Shown here: piece by piece, positions 32,864 to 42,255 of the stretch
Layout: each line of letters starts with the position of its first letter
Position numbering within the stretch: position 1 is the first letter of the stretch
Source: Kitasatospora mediocidica KCTC 9733
Lineage (GTDB): Bacteria; Actinomycetota; Actinomycetes; Streptomycetales; Streptomycetaceae
DNA: 64,000 bases
Reading direction: 5' to 3'
Assembly (NCBI RefSeq): GCF_000744225.1
Contig: NZ_JQLN01000005.1
Location: forward strand, 372,001 to 436,000
The notes under the pieces: generated by a model
Seen by the model: only the letters and a program-made list of their open reading frames with translations
The model's database searches: none
What the model was told of the DNA's origin: nothing
Program-made: the position numbers and the translations under genes

Positions 32864-34390
32864 TCAGCTGCCGGTCGCCTCCTCGGCGAGCGCGTGCACC
32901 GAGGCGTCGGCGCTCTCGCCGGTGGCCTCCCCGGGGGCGGGCCGGTGGTCCACCATGAAGAACGCCAGGACGGCCGCGAACAACAGCACGCCCAGGGCGA
33001 CGGTGGTCGCCACCACGTAGCCGTGCACCGCCGCGGTGTTCTGCACCGCCTGGCTGCCGGCGTTCCGCCCGACCAGGTACGCGGTGGTGGCGCTGGCCGC
33101 GATGGTGTTCAGCAGGGCCGTGCCGATCGAGCCGCCGACCTGCTGGGCGGAGTTGATGGTCGCCGCGGCCGCGCCCGTCTCGTTCGGCGCGACGCCCAGC
33201 GTGGCCAGGCTCATCGAGGGCATGAACACCATGCCCATGCCGACGCCGAGCAGGATCTCGGCCGGCAGCACGCTGGCGGCGTAGGGGCTGCTCACCTTGA
33301 GCTGGGTGAGCCAGGCCATGCCCGACGCGGCAAGCAGCAGCCCCGGCACGATCAGGTTCCGGGATGGCACCCGCGTCATCAGCCGGGCCGCCAGGCCGGT
33401 CGAGCTGGCGATGATGGCGGCGGTCATCGGCAGGAAGGCCACGCCGGTCAGCAACGGCGAGAAGCCCTTGATCACCTGCAGGTAGTAGGTCAGGAAGAGG
33501 AAGAGACCGAACAGGCCGACCACGGCCAGGCCCACCGAGAGCGCCGCGCCACCGCGGTTGCGGTTCGCGACGATGTGGATCGGCAGCAGCGCGTGCGCGG
33601 TGCGCCGCTCGACCAGGACGAAGAGGACGAGCAGCAGGGCGCCGCCGATCAGGCAGCCCAGCACGAGCGAGTCCGCCCAGCCGCGGTGCTCCGCCTCGGA
33701 CGTCCCGTACACGATGGCGAGCAGACCGCCGCAGCCCAGGAAGGCGCCTGGCAGGTCGAGCTTGACCCGGGTGCCCTTGGCGATGTGGTCCCGCTTGAGC
33801 AGCCGGACCGCGGCCAGCGCCGCGCCGATCGCGATCGGGACGTTGACGAAGAGGCACCAGCGCCAGTTCAGGTACTGGGTCAGCACACCACCGGCGATGA
33901 AGCCGATCGCGCTGCCGCCACCGGCGATGGCACCGAAGATGCCGAAGGCCGTGCTGCGTTCCCTGGGGTCGCTGAAGGTGGTCGAGAGCAGGCCGAGCGC
34001 CGAGGGCGCGAGCAGTGCGCCGAAGCCGCCCTGCAGGGCGCGCGAGGCGAACAGCATCACCGAGCCGACGGCGGCGCCGCCGAGCGCGGAGGCTCCGGCG
34101 AAGCCGAGCAGGCCGATGACGAAGGTGCGCTTGCGGCCGTAGAGGTCACCGAGCCGGCCGCCGAGCAGCAGCAGACCGCCGAAGGCCAGCGTGTAGGCGG
34201 TGATCACCCACTGGCGGTCGCCGTTGGAGATGCCGAGGTCCTTCTGCGCGGACGGGAGCGCGATGTTCACGATGGTGATGTCGAGCACGATCATCAGCTG
34301 GGCGACGGCGATGACAGCCAGCGCCTTCCAGCGGCGGGGGTCCGGCCCCTGGTCGACGGCTGCGGCTGCGGCTGCTTGGTGCGAAGACAC
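32864..34390 (-). CDS. MFS multidrug transporter, DHA2 family (14 TM)
   Basis: 508-residue proton-driven exporter of the EmrB/QacA type. Motif D1 (VLDITIVNIALPS) is in the first membrane helix, motif A (GGRLGDLYGRKR) follows helix 2, and motif C-like sequences (GGGSAIGFIAGG) lie in helix 5. Hydrophobic segments throughout fit 14 passes. The GTG at 34390 is chosen because GGAAGG lies 7 nt upstream and the residues before it are unlike a transporter N-terminus. The 5' leader contains a perfect 10-bp hairpin (34413-34434). No dedicated regulator is adjacent, and the substrate is unknown. Confidence 0.92.
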   Translation of the reverse strand: MSSHQAAAAAAVDQGPDPRRWKALAVIAVAQLMIVLDITIVNIALPSAQKDLGISNGDRQWVITAYTLAFGGLLLLGGRLGDLYGRKRTFVIGLLGFAGASALGGAAVGSVMLFASRALQGGFGALLAPSALGLLSTTFSDPRERSTAFGIFGAIAGGGSAIGFIAGGVLTQYLNWRWCLFVNVPIAIGAALAAVRLLKRDHIAKGTRVKLDLPGAFLGCGGLLAIVYGTSEAEHRGWADSLVLGCLIGGALLLVLFVLVERRTAHALLPIHIVANRNRGGAALSVGLAVVGLFGLFLFLTYYLQVIKGFSPLLTGVAFLPMTAAIIASSTGLAARLMTRVPSRNLIVPGLLLAASGMAWLTQLKVSSPYAASVLPAEILLGVGMGMVFMPSMSLATLGVAPNETGAAAATINSAQQVGGSIGTALLNTIAASATTAYLVGRNAGSQAVQNTAAVHGYVVATTVALGVLLFAAVLAFFMVDHRPAPGEATGESADASVHALAEEATGS

Positions 34391-34412
34391 GGCAGAGCCT
34401 TCCGGACGGGAG

Positions 34413-34434
34413 GCCGTCCGCGTGCGCGGACGGC
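34413..34434 (-). promoter_or_regulatory. Hairpin in the MFS 5' leader
   Basis: GCCGTCCGCG / CGCGGACGGC arms (34413-34422 and 34425-34434) with a 2-nt loop, about 25 nt before the MFS start codon. It may affect translation or act as an attenuator. Confidence 0.4.
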
Positions 34435-34547
34435 ACTGCCCTCCAGGGAAACTCGCTGACGCGCGAGGGGCAAGCAGATTTCTCACATAGCCGGATTAAT
34501 CAGACATTCACCTAATATTTTTACCTTTTCTGGACATCCTCCGTCCG

Positions 34548-36353
34548 TCAGATCTCCGAAAGCGCCGCGACCAGGTCGTCCAGGCCCAGCGAGCCCTGCG
34601 AGAGCGCGGCCATGTGCCAGGCCTTGAGGTCGAACACCTCGCCGCGCGCCTCGTGCGCCGCCCGCGCGGCGGCCCGGCCGCTCAGCCAGGCGCGCTCGCC
34701 CAGCTTGTAGCCGATCGCCTGGCCGGGCACGCCGAGGTAGCGGGTCAACTCGCTGTCCAGGTAGGCGGGCGCCAGGCCGCAGTACTGGCCGAAGAACTCC
34801 CGGGCCGCCTGCGGCGTCATGAGCTCGCCGGGCCGGTACGGCGAGTCCGCGGGGAAGTCCAGGCCGACGTGCATGCCGATGTCGACGATCACCCGCAGCG
34901 CCCGCATCATCTGGGCGTTGAGGTAGCCGAGCCGGTGGGCGGGTTCGGTGAGGTAGCCGAGTTCGTCCATCAGGCGCTCGGCATAGAGCGCCCAGCCCTC
35001 GACGTTGGCGCTGATGCCGCCCAGGCTGACCTGGTAGGTGGAGAGGCTGTCGGCGACGTAGTTCCACTGCGCGAGCTGGAGGTGGTGGCCGGGGACGCCC
35101 TCGTGGTACCAGGTGCTGACCAGGTCCCAGGTGGGGAAGACGTCCAGGCCCTGGGTGGGGTACCAGGTACGGCCGGGACGGCTGAAGTCCAGCGAGGGCG
35201 ACGTGTAGTACGGGGCTGCCGCGCCGCCGGCCGGGGCGATCATCGACTCGACCCGGGTGATCGGCTCGGCCAGGTCGAAGTGCACGCCCTGCAGGTCCTC
35301 GATCGCCCGGTCCAGCAGGCCCTGGAGGTAGCGCCGGATCGGTTCCTCCCCCTCGATCCTCGGGCCGTCGGACTCCAGCCAGCGCATCGCCTCCATCGGC
35401 GTGCTGCCCGGGCGCACCTTCTCCGCCTCCGCGCGCATCGCGCCGTCCAGCTGGTGGAACTCCGTCCAGGCCCAGCCGTACGCCTCGTCGAGGTCCAGGT
35501 CGGCGCCCGTCCACTGGCGGGCCCAGCGGGCGTAGCGCGTGCGGCCGATGGTGTCCGGGGTATCGGCGGCGGCCGGTGCGTAGACCTCGGCCAGCCAGTC
35601 GCGCAGCTCGGCGAGTGAGTCGGCGACGGTGCGGGCGGTGGCGGTCAGCTCGGCGCGCAGCGGCTCGGGGGCGGGCGCGACCAGAGCGGCGAACCAGCCG
35701 CCGGAGGCCTTGGCGTCGGGGTCGGTGTCGGCGGGGTCGGCGGGGTCGGCGGGGTCGGCGGGGTCGGCGGGGTCGGCGGGGTCGGCGGGGTCGGCCGCCA
35801 GCCACTGCCCGATCTGCCCGATCACCGTGCTGACCTGGCGCGGGCCGGAGAGCAGGTCCCGCTCGATGCCCTCGGCCAGCAGGGCGCGGTACTGCTCCAG
35901 CGCGAGCGGGACGCGGGCCAGCCGGCGGCCCAGCCGCGCCCAGTCCTGCTCGGTGTCGGTGGGCAGCAGGGTGAAGACCTCGCGCACGTTGTGCAGCGGC
36001 GAGCCCATGTTGCTGACCGCGCGGAACCCCTCCCCCGCGTCGTGGACGCCGAGTTCGGCGTTCAGCCGCTCGCGCAGCAGCACCGCGCAGCGCCGCTCGG
36101 CCGCCGGGTCGGCGGCGGCGTCGCCGCGGCCGGCCGCCTCGGCCTCGTCCAGCTCCGCCAGGGTCCGGCGGGCCAGCTCGGCAGCCGCCTGCAGGCCGGC
36201 CGGGGAGAGGTCCGGCAGGCGGTCGTCGTCGGGGTTGATGCCGAGGTAGACCGCCGTCAGCGGGTCGAGCTCGGCCAGGGCCTGGACGTAGGCGTCCGCG
36301 ATCTGGCGAGGGGTGGTGCCGGAGCCATCTGAGGGGTTCGGTTCGTCAGCCAT
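34548..36353 (-). CDS. DUF885 family zinc metallopeptidase-like protein
   Basis: 601-residue cytoplasmic protein of the DUF885 family, remote relatives of M32-type peptidases. The metal motif is YHEGVPGHHLQ (about 415-425), with a downstream Glu in NVEGWALYAERL. Members are often annotated as carboxypeptidases, but substrates are mostly unknown. Residues about 188-212 are a run of Asp-Pro-Ala tripeptides encoded by seven identical 9-bp units (35727-35789), inserted between two conserved blocks. The start ATG 36353 is supported by the conserved N-terminal region. It stands as a single minus-strand gene. Confidence 0.88.
   Translation of the reverse strand: MADEPNPSDGSGTTPRQIADAYVQALAELDPLTAVYLGINPDDDRLPDLSPAGLQAAAELARRTLAELDEAEAAGRGDAAADPAAERRCAVLLRERLNAELGVHDAGEGFRAVSNMGSPLHNVREVFTLLPTDTEQDWARLGRRLARVPLALEQYRALLAEGIERDLLSGPRQVSTVIGQIGQWLAADPADPADPADPADPADPADPADTDPDAKASGGWFAALVAPAPEPLRAELTATARTVADSLAELRDWLAEVYAPAAADTPDTIGRTRYARWARQWTGADLDLDEAYGWAWTEFHQLDGAMRAEAEKVRPGSTPMEAMRWLESDGPRIEGEEPIRRYLQGLLDRAIEDLQGVHFDLAEPITRVESMIAPAGGAAAPYYTSPSLDFSRPGRTWYPTQGLDVFPTWDLVSTWYHEGVPGHHLQLAQWNYVADSLSTYQVSLGGISANVEGWALYAERLMDELGYLTEPAHRLGYLNAQMMRALRVIVDIGMHVGLDFPADSPYRPGELMTPQAAREFFGQYCGLAPAYLDSELTRYLGVPGQAIGYKLGERAWLSGRAAARAAHEARGEVFDLKAWHMAALSQGSLGLDDLVAALSEI
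35727..35789. repeat. 9-bp minisatellite, seven perfect copies, in the DUF885 gene
   Basis: Unit GTCGGCGGG repeated head to tail without change, followed by a partial copy. In the minus-strand reading frame it encodes Asp-Pro-Ala repeats, so gain or loss of units keeps the frame. Confidence 0.9.
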
Positions 36354-36437
36354 TCGGACATCTTTTCGCAGCCCGGCAGCTTTGGAAGCCGGTTTGTGAG
36401 AACCAACCGGAGGCGGTGGCTCCTGAACCGCGGGCGG

Positions 36438-37127
36438 TCAGCCGCCGGTCCCCCGGGACGCGCGCCAGGAGTGCCAGGTCCGCAGCGGGTCCCAGGTCGG
36501 CCGGCCGCGGGTGATCGGGTAGAACGCCAGGCCGATCAGGACCGAGCAGAAGTGGCCCAGGTCGGTGAAGGTGTGCGAGGTGACCAGCGGGACGGCGTAG
36601 AAGACCAGCAGGCCGGTGCCGTACACCCAGCGCCAGCCTCCGGCGAAGCGGTAGGTGAGCACACCCTCCACGCCGGCCAGCGCGTACGAGACGCCGACGT
36701 CCACGGTGTTCGCCAGGTTGGCGGGCAGCCGGCCGTGCAGGATTCCGGCGCTGACCACTCCCTCGCTGATCAGCGTCGCGAGCACATGGGCGGTGGCCGC
36801 GACGGTGAACCAGCGCCGGGTGCCGAGCCAGCGTTCGGCCGGGACGTGGAAGACGTGGAAGATCACGAAGTAGAAGAAGAAGGACGGCTGTTCGGTCCAG
36901 ATCGCACTCGCCACCAGGGCGTGCACGGGGTGCGAGCGCAGCTGGTCGAGATTGGTGCTGCGGCCGGCCAGGAACCAGTCCAGGTTCTCCGGGCTGATCC
37001 GGGCGACCACGAAACTGGTGACGGCCAGGATCGCCAGCCAGAGGTAGGTGCCCGGCGCGGACCTGATCCACCGCCACACCAGGTGCGCCCACCGGTGGAC
37101 CCGTCCGTCCTCGCCCGCGCGCCGCAT
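36438..37127 (-). CDS. Rhomboid-like membrane protein
   Basis: 229-residue integral membrane protein with about six hydrophobic segments. The segment DVGVSYALAGVEG resembles the GxS catalytic serine region of rhomboid proteases, and TDLGHFCSVLIG would supply the partner His. The usual GxSG is GVSY here, so proteolytic activity is uncertain; streptomycete members are usually called rhomboid-like. It is divergent from the TetR gene 149 bp away. The start ATG 37127 gives a short basic cytoplasmic N-terminus before the first membrane helix. Confidence 0.82.
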   Translation of the reverse strand: MRRAGEDGRVHRWAHLVWRWIRSAPGTYLWLAILAVTSFVVARISPENLDWFLAGRSTNLDQLRSHPVHALVASAIWTEQPSFFFYFVIFHVFHVPAERWLGTRRWFTVAATAHVLATLISEGVVSAGILHGRLPANLANTVDVGVSYALAGVEGVLTYRFAGGWRWVYGTGLLVFYAVPLVTSHTFTDLGHFCSVLIGLAFYPITRGRPTWDPLRTWHSWRASRGTGG

Positions 37128-37263
37128 ACCGTCCCCGTCTCCCGCGTCTTCGAGCCCGCCGGCCCTCCCTCACAGGATGGGGGTTTGCGCGGTTTCGCCC
37201 CGGCCGACCCGCCGACCGCGCGAAGGGGCCGGTCAGCGGGGTTCCGCTGCGGCGCGGGCGCAC

Positions 37264-37269
37264 TACGCT
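37264..37269 (+). promoter_or_regulatory. Candidate -10 of a leaderless TetR transcript
   Basis: TACGCT ends 7 nt before the ATG at 37277, the spacing of leaderless streptomycete promoters. Confidence 0.4.
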
Positions 37270-37276
37270 GACCGCC

Positions 37277-38071
37277 ATGGAAGCCACCGAGCAGGCAGTT
37301 CCTCAGGAGAGCGCGCAGTCCGCCGGGCAGGCGCCCGGGGCCGCCCAGGAGCGCCCGCGCCGCGCCGGTTACCGCCGGCTGCCCGTCCAGCAGCGGCGTG
37401 AGCAGCTGATAGCGGTCGCGCTGACGCTGTTCAGCACCCGGCCACCGGAGGAGGTCAGCCTGGACGACGTCGCCGAGGCCTCCGGCGCCTCCCGCCCGCT
37501 GGTCTACCGCTACTTCGCGGGCGGCAAGCAGCAGTTGTACGAGGCGGCGCTGCGCAGCGCCGCCGAGGAGCTGACCAGCCGGTTCACCGTCCCGCCGCGT
37601 GGCACGCCGACCGAGCAGCTGGCCTCGGTGCTGGACCGCTACTTCTCCTTCGTCGCCGAGCACGACGCCGGCTACGGCGCGCTGCTGCGCGGTGGGTCGG
37701 TGGTGGAGACCGCGCGGACGTCGGCGATCGTGGACGAGGTGCGACGGGCCGCGCTGCGCCGCACACTGCGCTACATGGGGGTGCGGGAGGCCGGACCGCG
37801 GCTGACCCTGCTGGTCCGGTCGTGGATCTCGGTGGTCGAGGCGGCCTCGCTGAGCTGGCTGGACGAGGGCCGGCAGATTCCGCAGACCGAGCTGCGGGAC
37901 ATGCTGGTGGACGATTTCGTGGCGATGACCGCCGTCACCGCGCCGCGCGATCCGCAGACCGCCGAGGTGCTGGCCGGGCTGCTGGCGCTGGAGAGCCCGG
38001 ACGGATCGGCCGCCCGGCTGCTGGCGCGGCTGGGAGCGTTGAGCGTGGGGAGCGCGGGAACGGCTCCCTGA
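37277..38071 (+). CDS. TetR-family transcriptional regulator
   Basis: 264-residue regulator. After a 30-residue disordered N-terminus, the TetR helix-turn-helix lies at about 37-85 (RREQLIAVALTLFS, VSLDDVAEASGASRPLVYRYF). The rest is the helical ligand-binding and dimer domain. No Shine-Dalgarno sequence precedes the ATG, and a -10-like TACGCT 7 nt upstream suggests a leaderless mRNA. It diverges from the rhomboid-like gene and is convergent with the fumarylacetoacetase-family gene. The target is unknown; the rhomboid-like gene or itself are the natural candidates. Confidence 0.9.
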   Translation: MEATEQAVPQESAQSAGQAPGAAQERPRRAGYRRLPVQQRREQLIAVALTLFSTRPPEEVSLDDVAEASGASRPLVYRYFAGGKQQLYEAALRSAAEELTSRFTVPPRGTPTEQLASVLDRYFSFVAEHDAGYGALLRGGSVVETARTSAIVDEVRRAALRRTLRYMGVREAGPRLTLLVRSWISVVEAASLSWLDEGRQIPQTELRDMLVDDFVAMTAVTAPRDPQTAEVLAGLLALESPDGSAARLLARLGALSVGSAGTAP

Positions 38072-38074
38072 GGA

Positions 38075-38101
38075 ACCCGACCCCCGTGCCAAGGGTCGGG
38101 T
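38075..38101. terminator. Stem-loop between convergent TetR and FAH-family genes
   Basis: ACCCGACCC / GGGTCGGGT arms (38075-38083 and 38093-38101) with a 9-nt loop. Confidence 0.7.
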
Positions 38102-38113
38102 GTCCGACCGGCG

Positions 38114-38965
38114 CTATGCCTTGTCGAGCACCTGGCGCTGCCGGCCGAGCCCCGCGATCTCCAGCTCCAGCACGTCGCCGGGCTGCAGGAACGGCGTGCC
38201 CGGGTGGCCCGCGGTGACCCCGGCCGGGGTGCCGGTGACCACCAGGTCGCCGGGCTCCAGGACCATGAACTGGCTGACGTAGCGGACGACTTCGAGCACC
38301 GGGAAGATCTGCTCGGCGGTGTTGCCGTCCTGCCGCAGCTCGCCGTTCACCCAGAGCTTGAGGGAGAGCGCCTGGGGGTCGCCGACCTCGTCCGGGGTGA
38401 CCAGCCAGGGGCCCAGCGGGTTGAACGTCTCGCAGCACTTGCCCTTGTCCCACTGGCCGCCGCGGTCCCACTGGAACGAGCGTTCGGTGACGTCGTTGGC
38501 GATGGCGTAGCCCGCGATGCAGGCCGCCGCCTCCTCGTCGGTGGCCAGGTAGCGGGCGGTCTGCCCGATCACGAAGGCCAGCTCGATCTCGTAGTCGGTC
38601 TTGGTGCTGCCCCGCGGGACCAGCACCTCGTCGTCCGGACCGACGACGGTGTTGCTCGCCTTGAGGAAGATCACCGGCTCGGCCGGGATCTGCGCGCCGG
38701 CCTCCGCCGCGTGGTCGCGGTAGTTGAGGCCGATGCCGACGACCTTGCCGGGCCGGGCCACCGGGGCGCCCGTGCGCAGGCCCGCGATGTCCGCCACCGG
38801 CAGCTCACCGCGCTCGATCGCGCCCGCGAGCTCGGCCGGGTCGAGCCGGGACAGGAAGGCGCCGTCGATGTCCGAGGTCCGTCCGGACAGCTCGTACGCG
38901 GTGCCGTCCGGGCCGAGCACGACCGGGCGCTCGGCGCCCGGGGGGCCAACACGGAGGAGCTTCAT
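38114..38965 (-). CDS. Fumarylacetoacetate hydrolase family protein
   Basis: 283-residue FAH-fold enzyme. The catalytic core starts at GIGLNYRDHAAEAG; the metal ligands lie in DYEIELAFVIG (Glu-x-Glu) and the downstream Asp/Lys region FQWDRGGQWDKGK; NDVTERSFQW and VVTGTPAGV are family signatures. Members hydrolyse, decarboxylate or hydrate 2-oxo acids such as acylpyruvates or oxaloacetate; the exact substrate cannot be told. ATG 38965 (MKLLRVG) matches the family N-terminus, so the frame extension to 39013 is left out. Confidence 0.9.
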   Translation of the reverse strand: MKLLRVGPPGAERPVVLGPDGTAYELSGRTSDIDGAFLSRLDPAELAGAIERGELPVADIAGLRTGAPVARPGKVVGIGLNYRDHAAEAGAQIPAEPVIFLKASNTVVGPDDEVLVPRGSTKTDYEIELAFVIGQTARYLATDEEAAACIAGYAIANDVTERSFQWDRGGQWDKGKCCETFNPLGPWLVTPDEVGDPQALSLKLWVNGELRQDGNTAEQIFPVLEVVRYVSQFMVLEPGDLVVTGTPAGVTAGHPGTPFLQPGDVLELEIAGLGRQRQVLDKA

Positions 38966-39163
38966 CTGCCCATCACCACCTGTGTTCGTCGCATGTCGCG
39001 CGGGAGGCCGCACACCTCCCGTGCCTAATGCATCCGAGGTATATCAAGCGGGGAGCGGGCCCAGACAGGGGGTCGCGGTGAGCGAGTTCCTATCAATTCC
39101 TCCAACCGGGTACCCCGGGGAATCGGGCGCCCATACGGTTGACAGGCTGCGGGTCGGCACGCT

Positions 39164-39179
39164 GCACTCCCTGGAGTGC
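39164..39179 (-). terminator. Short stem-loop after the kinase gene
   Basis: GCACTCC / GGAGTGC arms (39164-39170 and 39173-39179) with a 2-nt loop, 18 bp past the kinase stop. Confidence 0.45.
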
Positions 39180-39196
39180 CACCCTGCTCAGCCCGG

Positions 39197-40369
39197 TCAG
39201 CCGGCCAGCAGGGCCGCCAGCAGGCCCTGGGCGCACGGCTGCGCCGGGCGGCTGAAGCGGCTGAGCCTGCGCTCGATGTCGGCGACGTCGGGGTGCTGCG
39301 CGCCGAGCGCGCTCACCGCGGCCGGCAGCAGCTCGGCGAGCAGGCAGTAGGCCTCGGCCGTCCGGCCCGCGCGGTCCAGGCTGACGGCGAGGTCGTGCGC
39401 GGTGCGCAGGGTGCGTCCGTCGTAGCGGCCGAAGGCGCGGGCGAACTCGGGCACCAGCTCGCGCAGCCGGCCGACCGCGTCGGACGCCCGGTCGTCCCCG
39501 GACGCCTCCCAGGCGGCGTCGGCGCGGCGGCGCAGTTCGCGGATGCCCTCCACGGTCCGGGCGAGGCGACGGCGCACCTCGTCGGCGTCGGCGGGCCGGT
39601 CGGCCGGGTCCTTGGCCAGCAGGGCGAGCAGCAGTTCACCGAGCTCGGCGGGCAGCCAGGCCGGTCGCGGCGGGTGGTGGGCCAGGTGCTGGTTCATCAG
39701 GCCGACCTGGCTGGTGGAGGTGAACGGCCGGTTCCCGGTGAAGAGTTCGTACAGCACGCAGCCCAGCGCGTAGAGGTCGGAGCGGACCGTGCCAGGGCCG
39801 CCGCTCCAGCGCTCGGGGGCCAGGTAGCGGGTGCTGCCGATCACCGAGCCCGTGGTGGTGAGGGGATCCAGGTTGTCGCCGATCTGGGCGATCCCGAAGT
39901 CGAGCACCTTCACCACCTCCCAGCCGGGGCCGGTCAGCATGATGTTCTCGGGCTTGACGTCCCGGTGGATCACCTGGGCCGCGTGTGCCGCGCCGAGCGC
40001 CGTGCAGAGTTGCCGGCCCCAGGCCAGCGAGCGCGCCAGGTCCGGCGGTTCGGTGGCGATGACGTGCGCCAGGGTCGGACCGTCCAGTAGCTCCATCACC
40101 AGGTAACTGACCCGGTCCGGCTCGTCCTCGGCCTCGCCCTGGTCGAGGACGACGACGATGTTGGGGTGGCTGAGCCGGGCCAGGATCTCGACCTCGCGCA
40201 CCATCCGGCGGATGTCGTTGGCGCTGTCCGGGCCGCGGTGGCGCAGCGTCTTCACCGCCACCGACCGGCCCAGCCGCAGGTCACGGGCCTCCCAGACGAC
40301 GCCGAAGCCCCCGCGCCCCAGCTCCCGCACCAGCTCGTAGCGCTCCCCCAGCAGCTGCCCGGCTTTCAT
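39197..40369 (-). CDS. Soluble Ser/Thr protein kinase (PknB/STPK type)
   Basis: 390-residue Hanks-type kinase. The glycine loop GRGGFG is at 18-23, the ATP lysine K40 in VAVK, the catalytic loop HRDVKPEN at 135-142, DFG at 157-159, and APERWSG as the APE motif. The C-terminal 120 residues after the kinase fold are helical and TPR-like (TAHDLAVSLDRAGRTAEAYC). No membrane segment or extracellular sensor domain is present, so it is cytoplasmic. A single gene with ATG 40369 directly after GGGGGGAACG. Confidence 0.92.
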   Translation of the reverse strand: MKAGQLLGERYELVRELGRGGFGVVWEARDLRLGRSVAVKTLRHRGPDSANDIRRMVREVEILARLSHPNIVVVLDQGEAEDEPDRVSYLVMELLDGPTLAHVIATEPPDLARSLAWGRQLCTALGAAHAAQVIHRDVKPENIMLTGPGWEVVKVLDFGIAQIGDNLDPLTTTGSVIGSTRYLAPERWSGGPGTVRSDLYALGCVLYELFTGNRPFTSTSQVGLMNQHLAHHPPRPAWLPAELGELLLALLAKDPADRPADADEVRRRLARTVEGIRELRRRADAAWEASGDDRASDAVGRLRELVPEFARAFGRYDGRTLRTAHDLAVSLDRAGRTAEAYCLLAELLPAAVSALGAQHPDVADIERRLSRFSRPAQPCAQGLLAALLAG

Positions 40370-40460
40370 CGTTCCCCCCGTGATCGCGAATTCCCCGATG
40401 CCCCGGCCTGGTTGCCCGGAGGCCAGGGTAGCGACCGCGGCACTGGTCCGGGGCGGGGCC

Positions 40461-41231
40461 TCAGAGCACCTTGGAGAGGAAGGCGCGGGTGCGCTCGTGC
40501 TGCGGGTGGTCCAGCACCGCGCCCGGCTCGCCCTGTTCGACGACCACCCCGCCGTCCATGAAGACCACCCGGTCGGCCACCTCGCGGGCGAATCCGATCT
40601 CGTGGGTGACCACGATCATCGTGGTCCCGGCCCGGGCCAGGTCCTTGATCACGTCCAACACCTCGCCGACCAGCTCCGGGTCGAGCGCCGAGGTCGGCTC
40701 GTCGAAGAGCAGCACCTTGGGGTCCAGGGCCAGCGCCCGGGCGATCGCCACCCGCTGCTGCTGGCCGCCGGAGAGCTGGCGCGGGTAGGCCTCGGCCTTG
40801 TCCGCCAGGCCGACCCGCTCCAGCAGTTCCAGCGCCCGCGCCCGGGCGTCGGCGCGCGAGCGGCCCAGCGCGTTGACCGGCGCCTCGGTGATGTTGTCGA
40901 GGACCGTCAGATGCGGGAAGAGGTTGAAGTTCTGGAAGACGAAGCCGATGTGGGTGCGCTGGCGCAGCACCTCGCGCTCCCGCAGCTCGTACAGCCGGTC
41001 GCCCGAGCGCCGGTAGCCGATCAGCTCGCCGTCGATCGACACGAAGCCCCGGTCGGTGCGCTCCAGCCGGTTGACGATCCGCAGCAGGGTCGACTTGCCC
41101 GAGCCGGACGGCCCCAGGACCACGGTGACCGAACCGGCCCGGACCTCCAGGTCCACCCCGCGCAGCACGTCGAGCCGGCCGAAGCTCTTGTGCACGCCGC
41201 GGATCTCGACCATCACGTCGGTGTTGCTCAT
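40461..41231 (-). CDS. ABC transporter ATP-binding protein, polar amino acid/sulfur-compound type
   Basis: 256-residue ABC ATPase of the GlnQ/HisP class. Walker A is GPSGSGKST, the Q-loop is in [12 protein letters not shown], the signature [15 protein letters not shown] and Walker [14 protein letters not shown], then His in [12 protein letters not shown] 41231 ([10 protein letters not shown]) is chosen over a frame extension. It is the last gene of the minus-strand unit leader peptide - SsuD-like - binding protein - ATPase. Its membrane partner is missing from this strand and is most likely the permease encoded divergently at 44048. Confidence 0.93.
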   Translation of the reverse strand: MSNTDVMVEIRGVHKSFGRLDVLRGVDLEVRAGSVTVVLGPSGSGKSTLLRIVNRLERTDRGFVSIDGELIGYRRSGDRLYELREREVLRQRTHIGFVFQNFNLFPHLTVLDNITEAPVNALGRSRADARARALELLERVGLADKAEAYPRQLSGGQQQRVAIARALALDPKVLLFDEPTSALDPELVGEVLDVIKDLARAGTTMIVVTHEIGFAREVADRVVFMDGGVVVEQGEPGAVLDHPQHERTRAFLSKVL

Positions 41232-41263
41232 ATCTGTGCCTTCCGGAAAGGACGGACCGGCCG

Positions 41264-42199
41264 TCACGCGTGTTCGGGCGGGTCGATCTGCGACTGCTGG
41301 ACGGCCGAGTCGGCGGTGCCCCACTTCTGCAGGATCCGCTGATACGTGCCGTCCTTGATCAACTGGTTGACCGCGGCCTGGAAGGCCGGGGCCAGCGGGG
41401 TGCCCTTGGCGAAGGCGAAGCCGACGTCCAGGCGGTGGAACTCGCCGACGAACCTGGTCCCGGCCGCGGGCTGGGCGGCCTGGTAGCGCAGACCGTTGAT
41501 GGTCGACATCACGGTGTCGATCCGGCCCTGCTGGAGGCTGGTGAGCAGGGCGGCGCCGTCCGAGAAGGACTGAACGGTGTACGGCTTCTTGCCGGCGTCC
41601 GCGCAGACGTGCTTCTGGGTGTTCAGCGTGGTCTCGAAAGTGGTGCCGGCCCCGGTGCCGACGGTCAGCCCGCAGAGCTGCTGGAGGGTGGTGATGCCGC
41701 TCAGGGCGGTGTTGTCCTTGCGGACCGCGAAGCCCTGGCCGTCGTCGATGTAGGTGACGAAGTCGATGGTCTTCAGGCGGGCGGTGGTGACGCCGAAGTT
41801 GCCGGTGCCGAAGTCGTACTTGCCGCTGGAGAGCGCGGGCAGGATGGTCTCGAAGGCGGCCTCCTGGCGGTCGACGGTCAGGCCGAGCACCTTGGCGACG
41901 GCATCGGTGACGTCGATGTCCAGGCCCGCCGCCTTCTTCGTCGCCGGGTCCGGGTAGTAGGCGGTCGGCGGGCTGCCGACGGCGGTGCCGACCTTGAGCG
42001 TGCCCGCCTTGCGGACGTCGGCCGGGAGCAGGGCGGCGATCGCGTCGACCTTCTGCTCGCCGGAGACGACGTCCCGGGTCGGGTCGATGCCCCGGGGGGA
42101 GGCGGCGCCCGCGGCGGCCGGGCCGGGGGCCGCGGACCCGCAGGCGGTGAGCGCCAGTAGCGGGAACAGGGCGGCGGCCAGCAGGGACAGGCGTCTCAC
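41264..42199 (-). CDS. ABC transporter substrate-binding lipoprotein (family 3)
   Basis: 311-residue lipoprotein. The signal peptide starts at GTG 42199 ([20 protein letters not shown]) and ends in the lipobox LTAC-G. The mature protein has the two-lobed fold of polar amino acid binding proteins, with [14 protein letters not shown] and [10 protein letters not shown]. By context it probably binds a cystine-like or other sulfur-containing compound. It lies 57 bp downstream of the SsuD-like gene and 32 bp upstream of the ATPase gene, all on the minus strand, so the three are one operon. Confidence 0.9.
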   Translation of the reverse strand: MRRLSLLAAALFPLLALTACGSAAPGPAAAGAASPRGIDPTRDVVSGEQKVDAIAALLPADVRKAGTLKVGTAVGSPPTAYYPDPATKKAAGLDIDVTDAVAKVLGLTVDRQEAAFETILPALSSGKYDFGTGNFGVTTARLKTIDFVTYIDDGQGFAVRKDNTALSGITTLQQLCGLTVGTGAGTTFETTLNTQKHVCADAGKKPYTVQSFSDGAALLTSLQQGRIDTVMSTINGLRYQAAQPAAGTRFVGEFHRLDVGFAFAKGTPLAPAFQAAVNQLIKDGTYQRILQKWGTADSAVQQSQIDPPEHA

Positions 42200-42255
42200 G
42201 GGATGGGCCTCTCGATGGGAGAACGGTGGAGGAGTGGGAGTGGACGGGGAGGGCT

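Noticed and set aside
35727..35789. CRISPR-like array
   Set aside because: The 9-bp units are contiguous without spacers and sit in a reading frame; no cas genes are present anywhere in the window.
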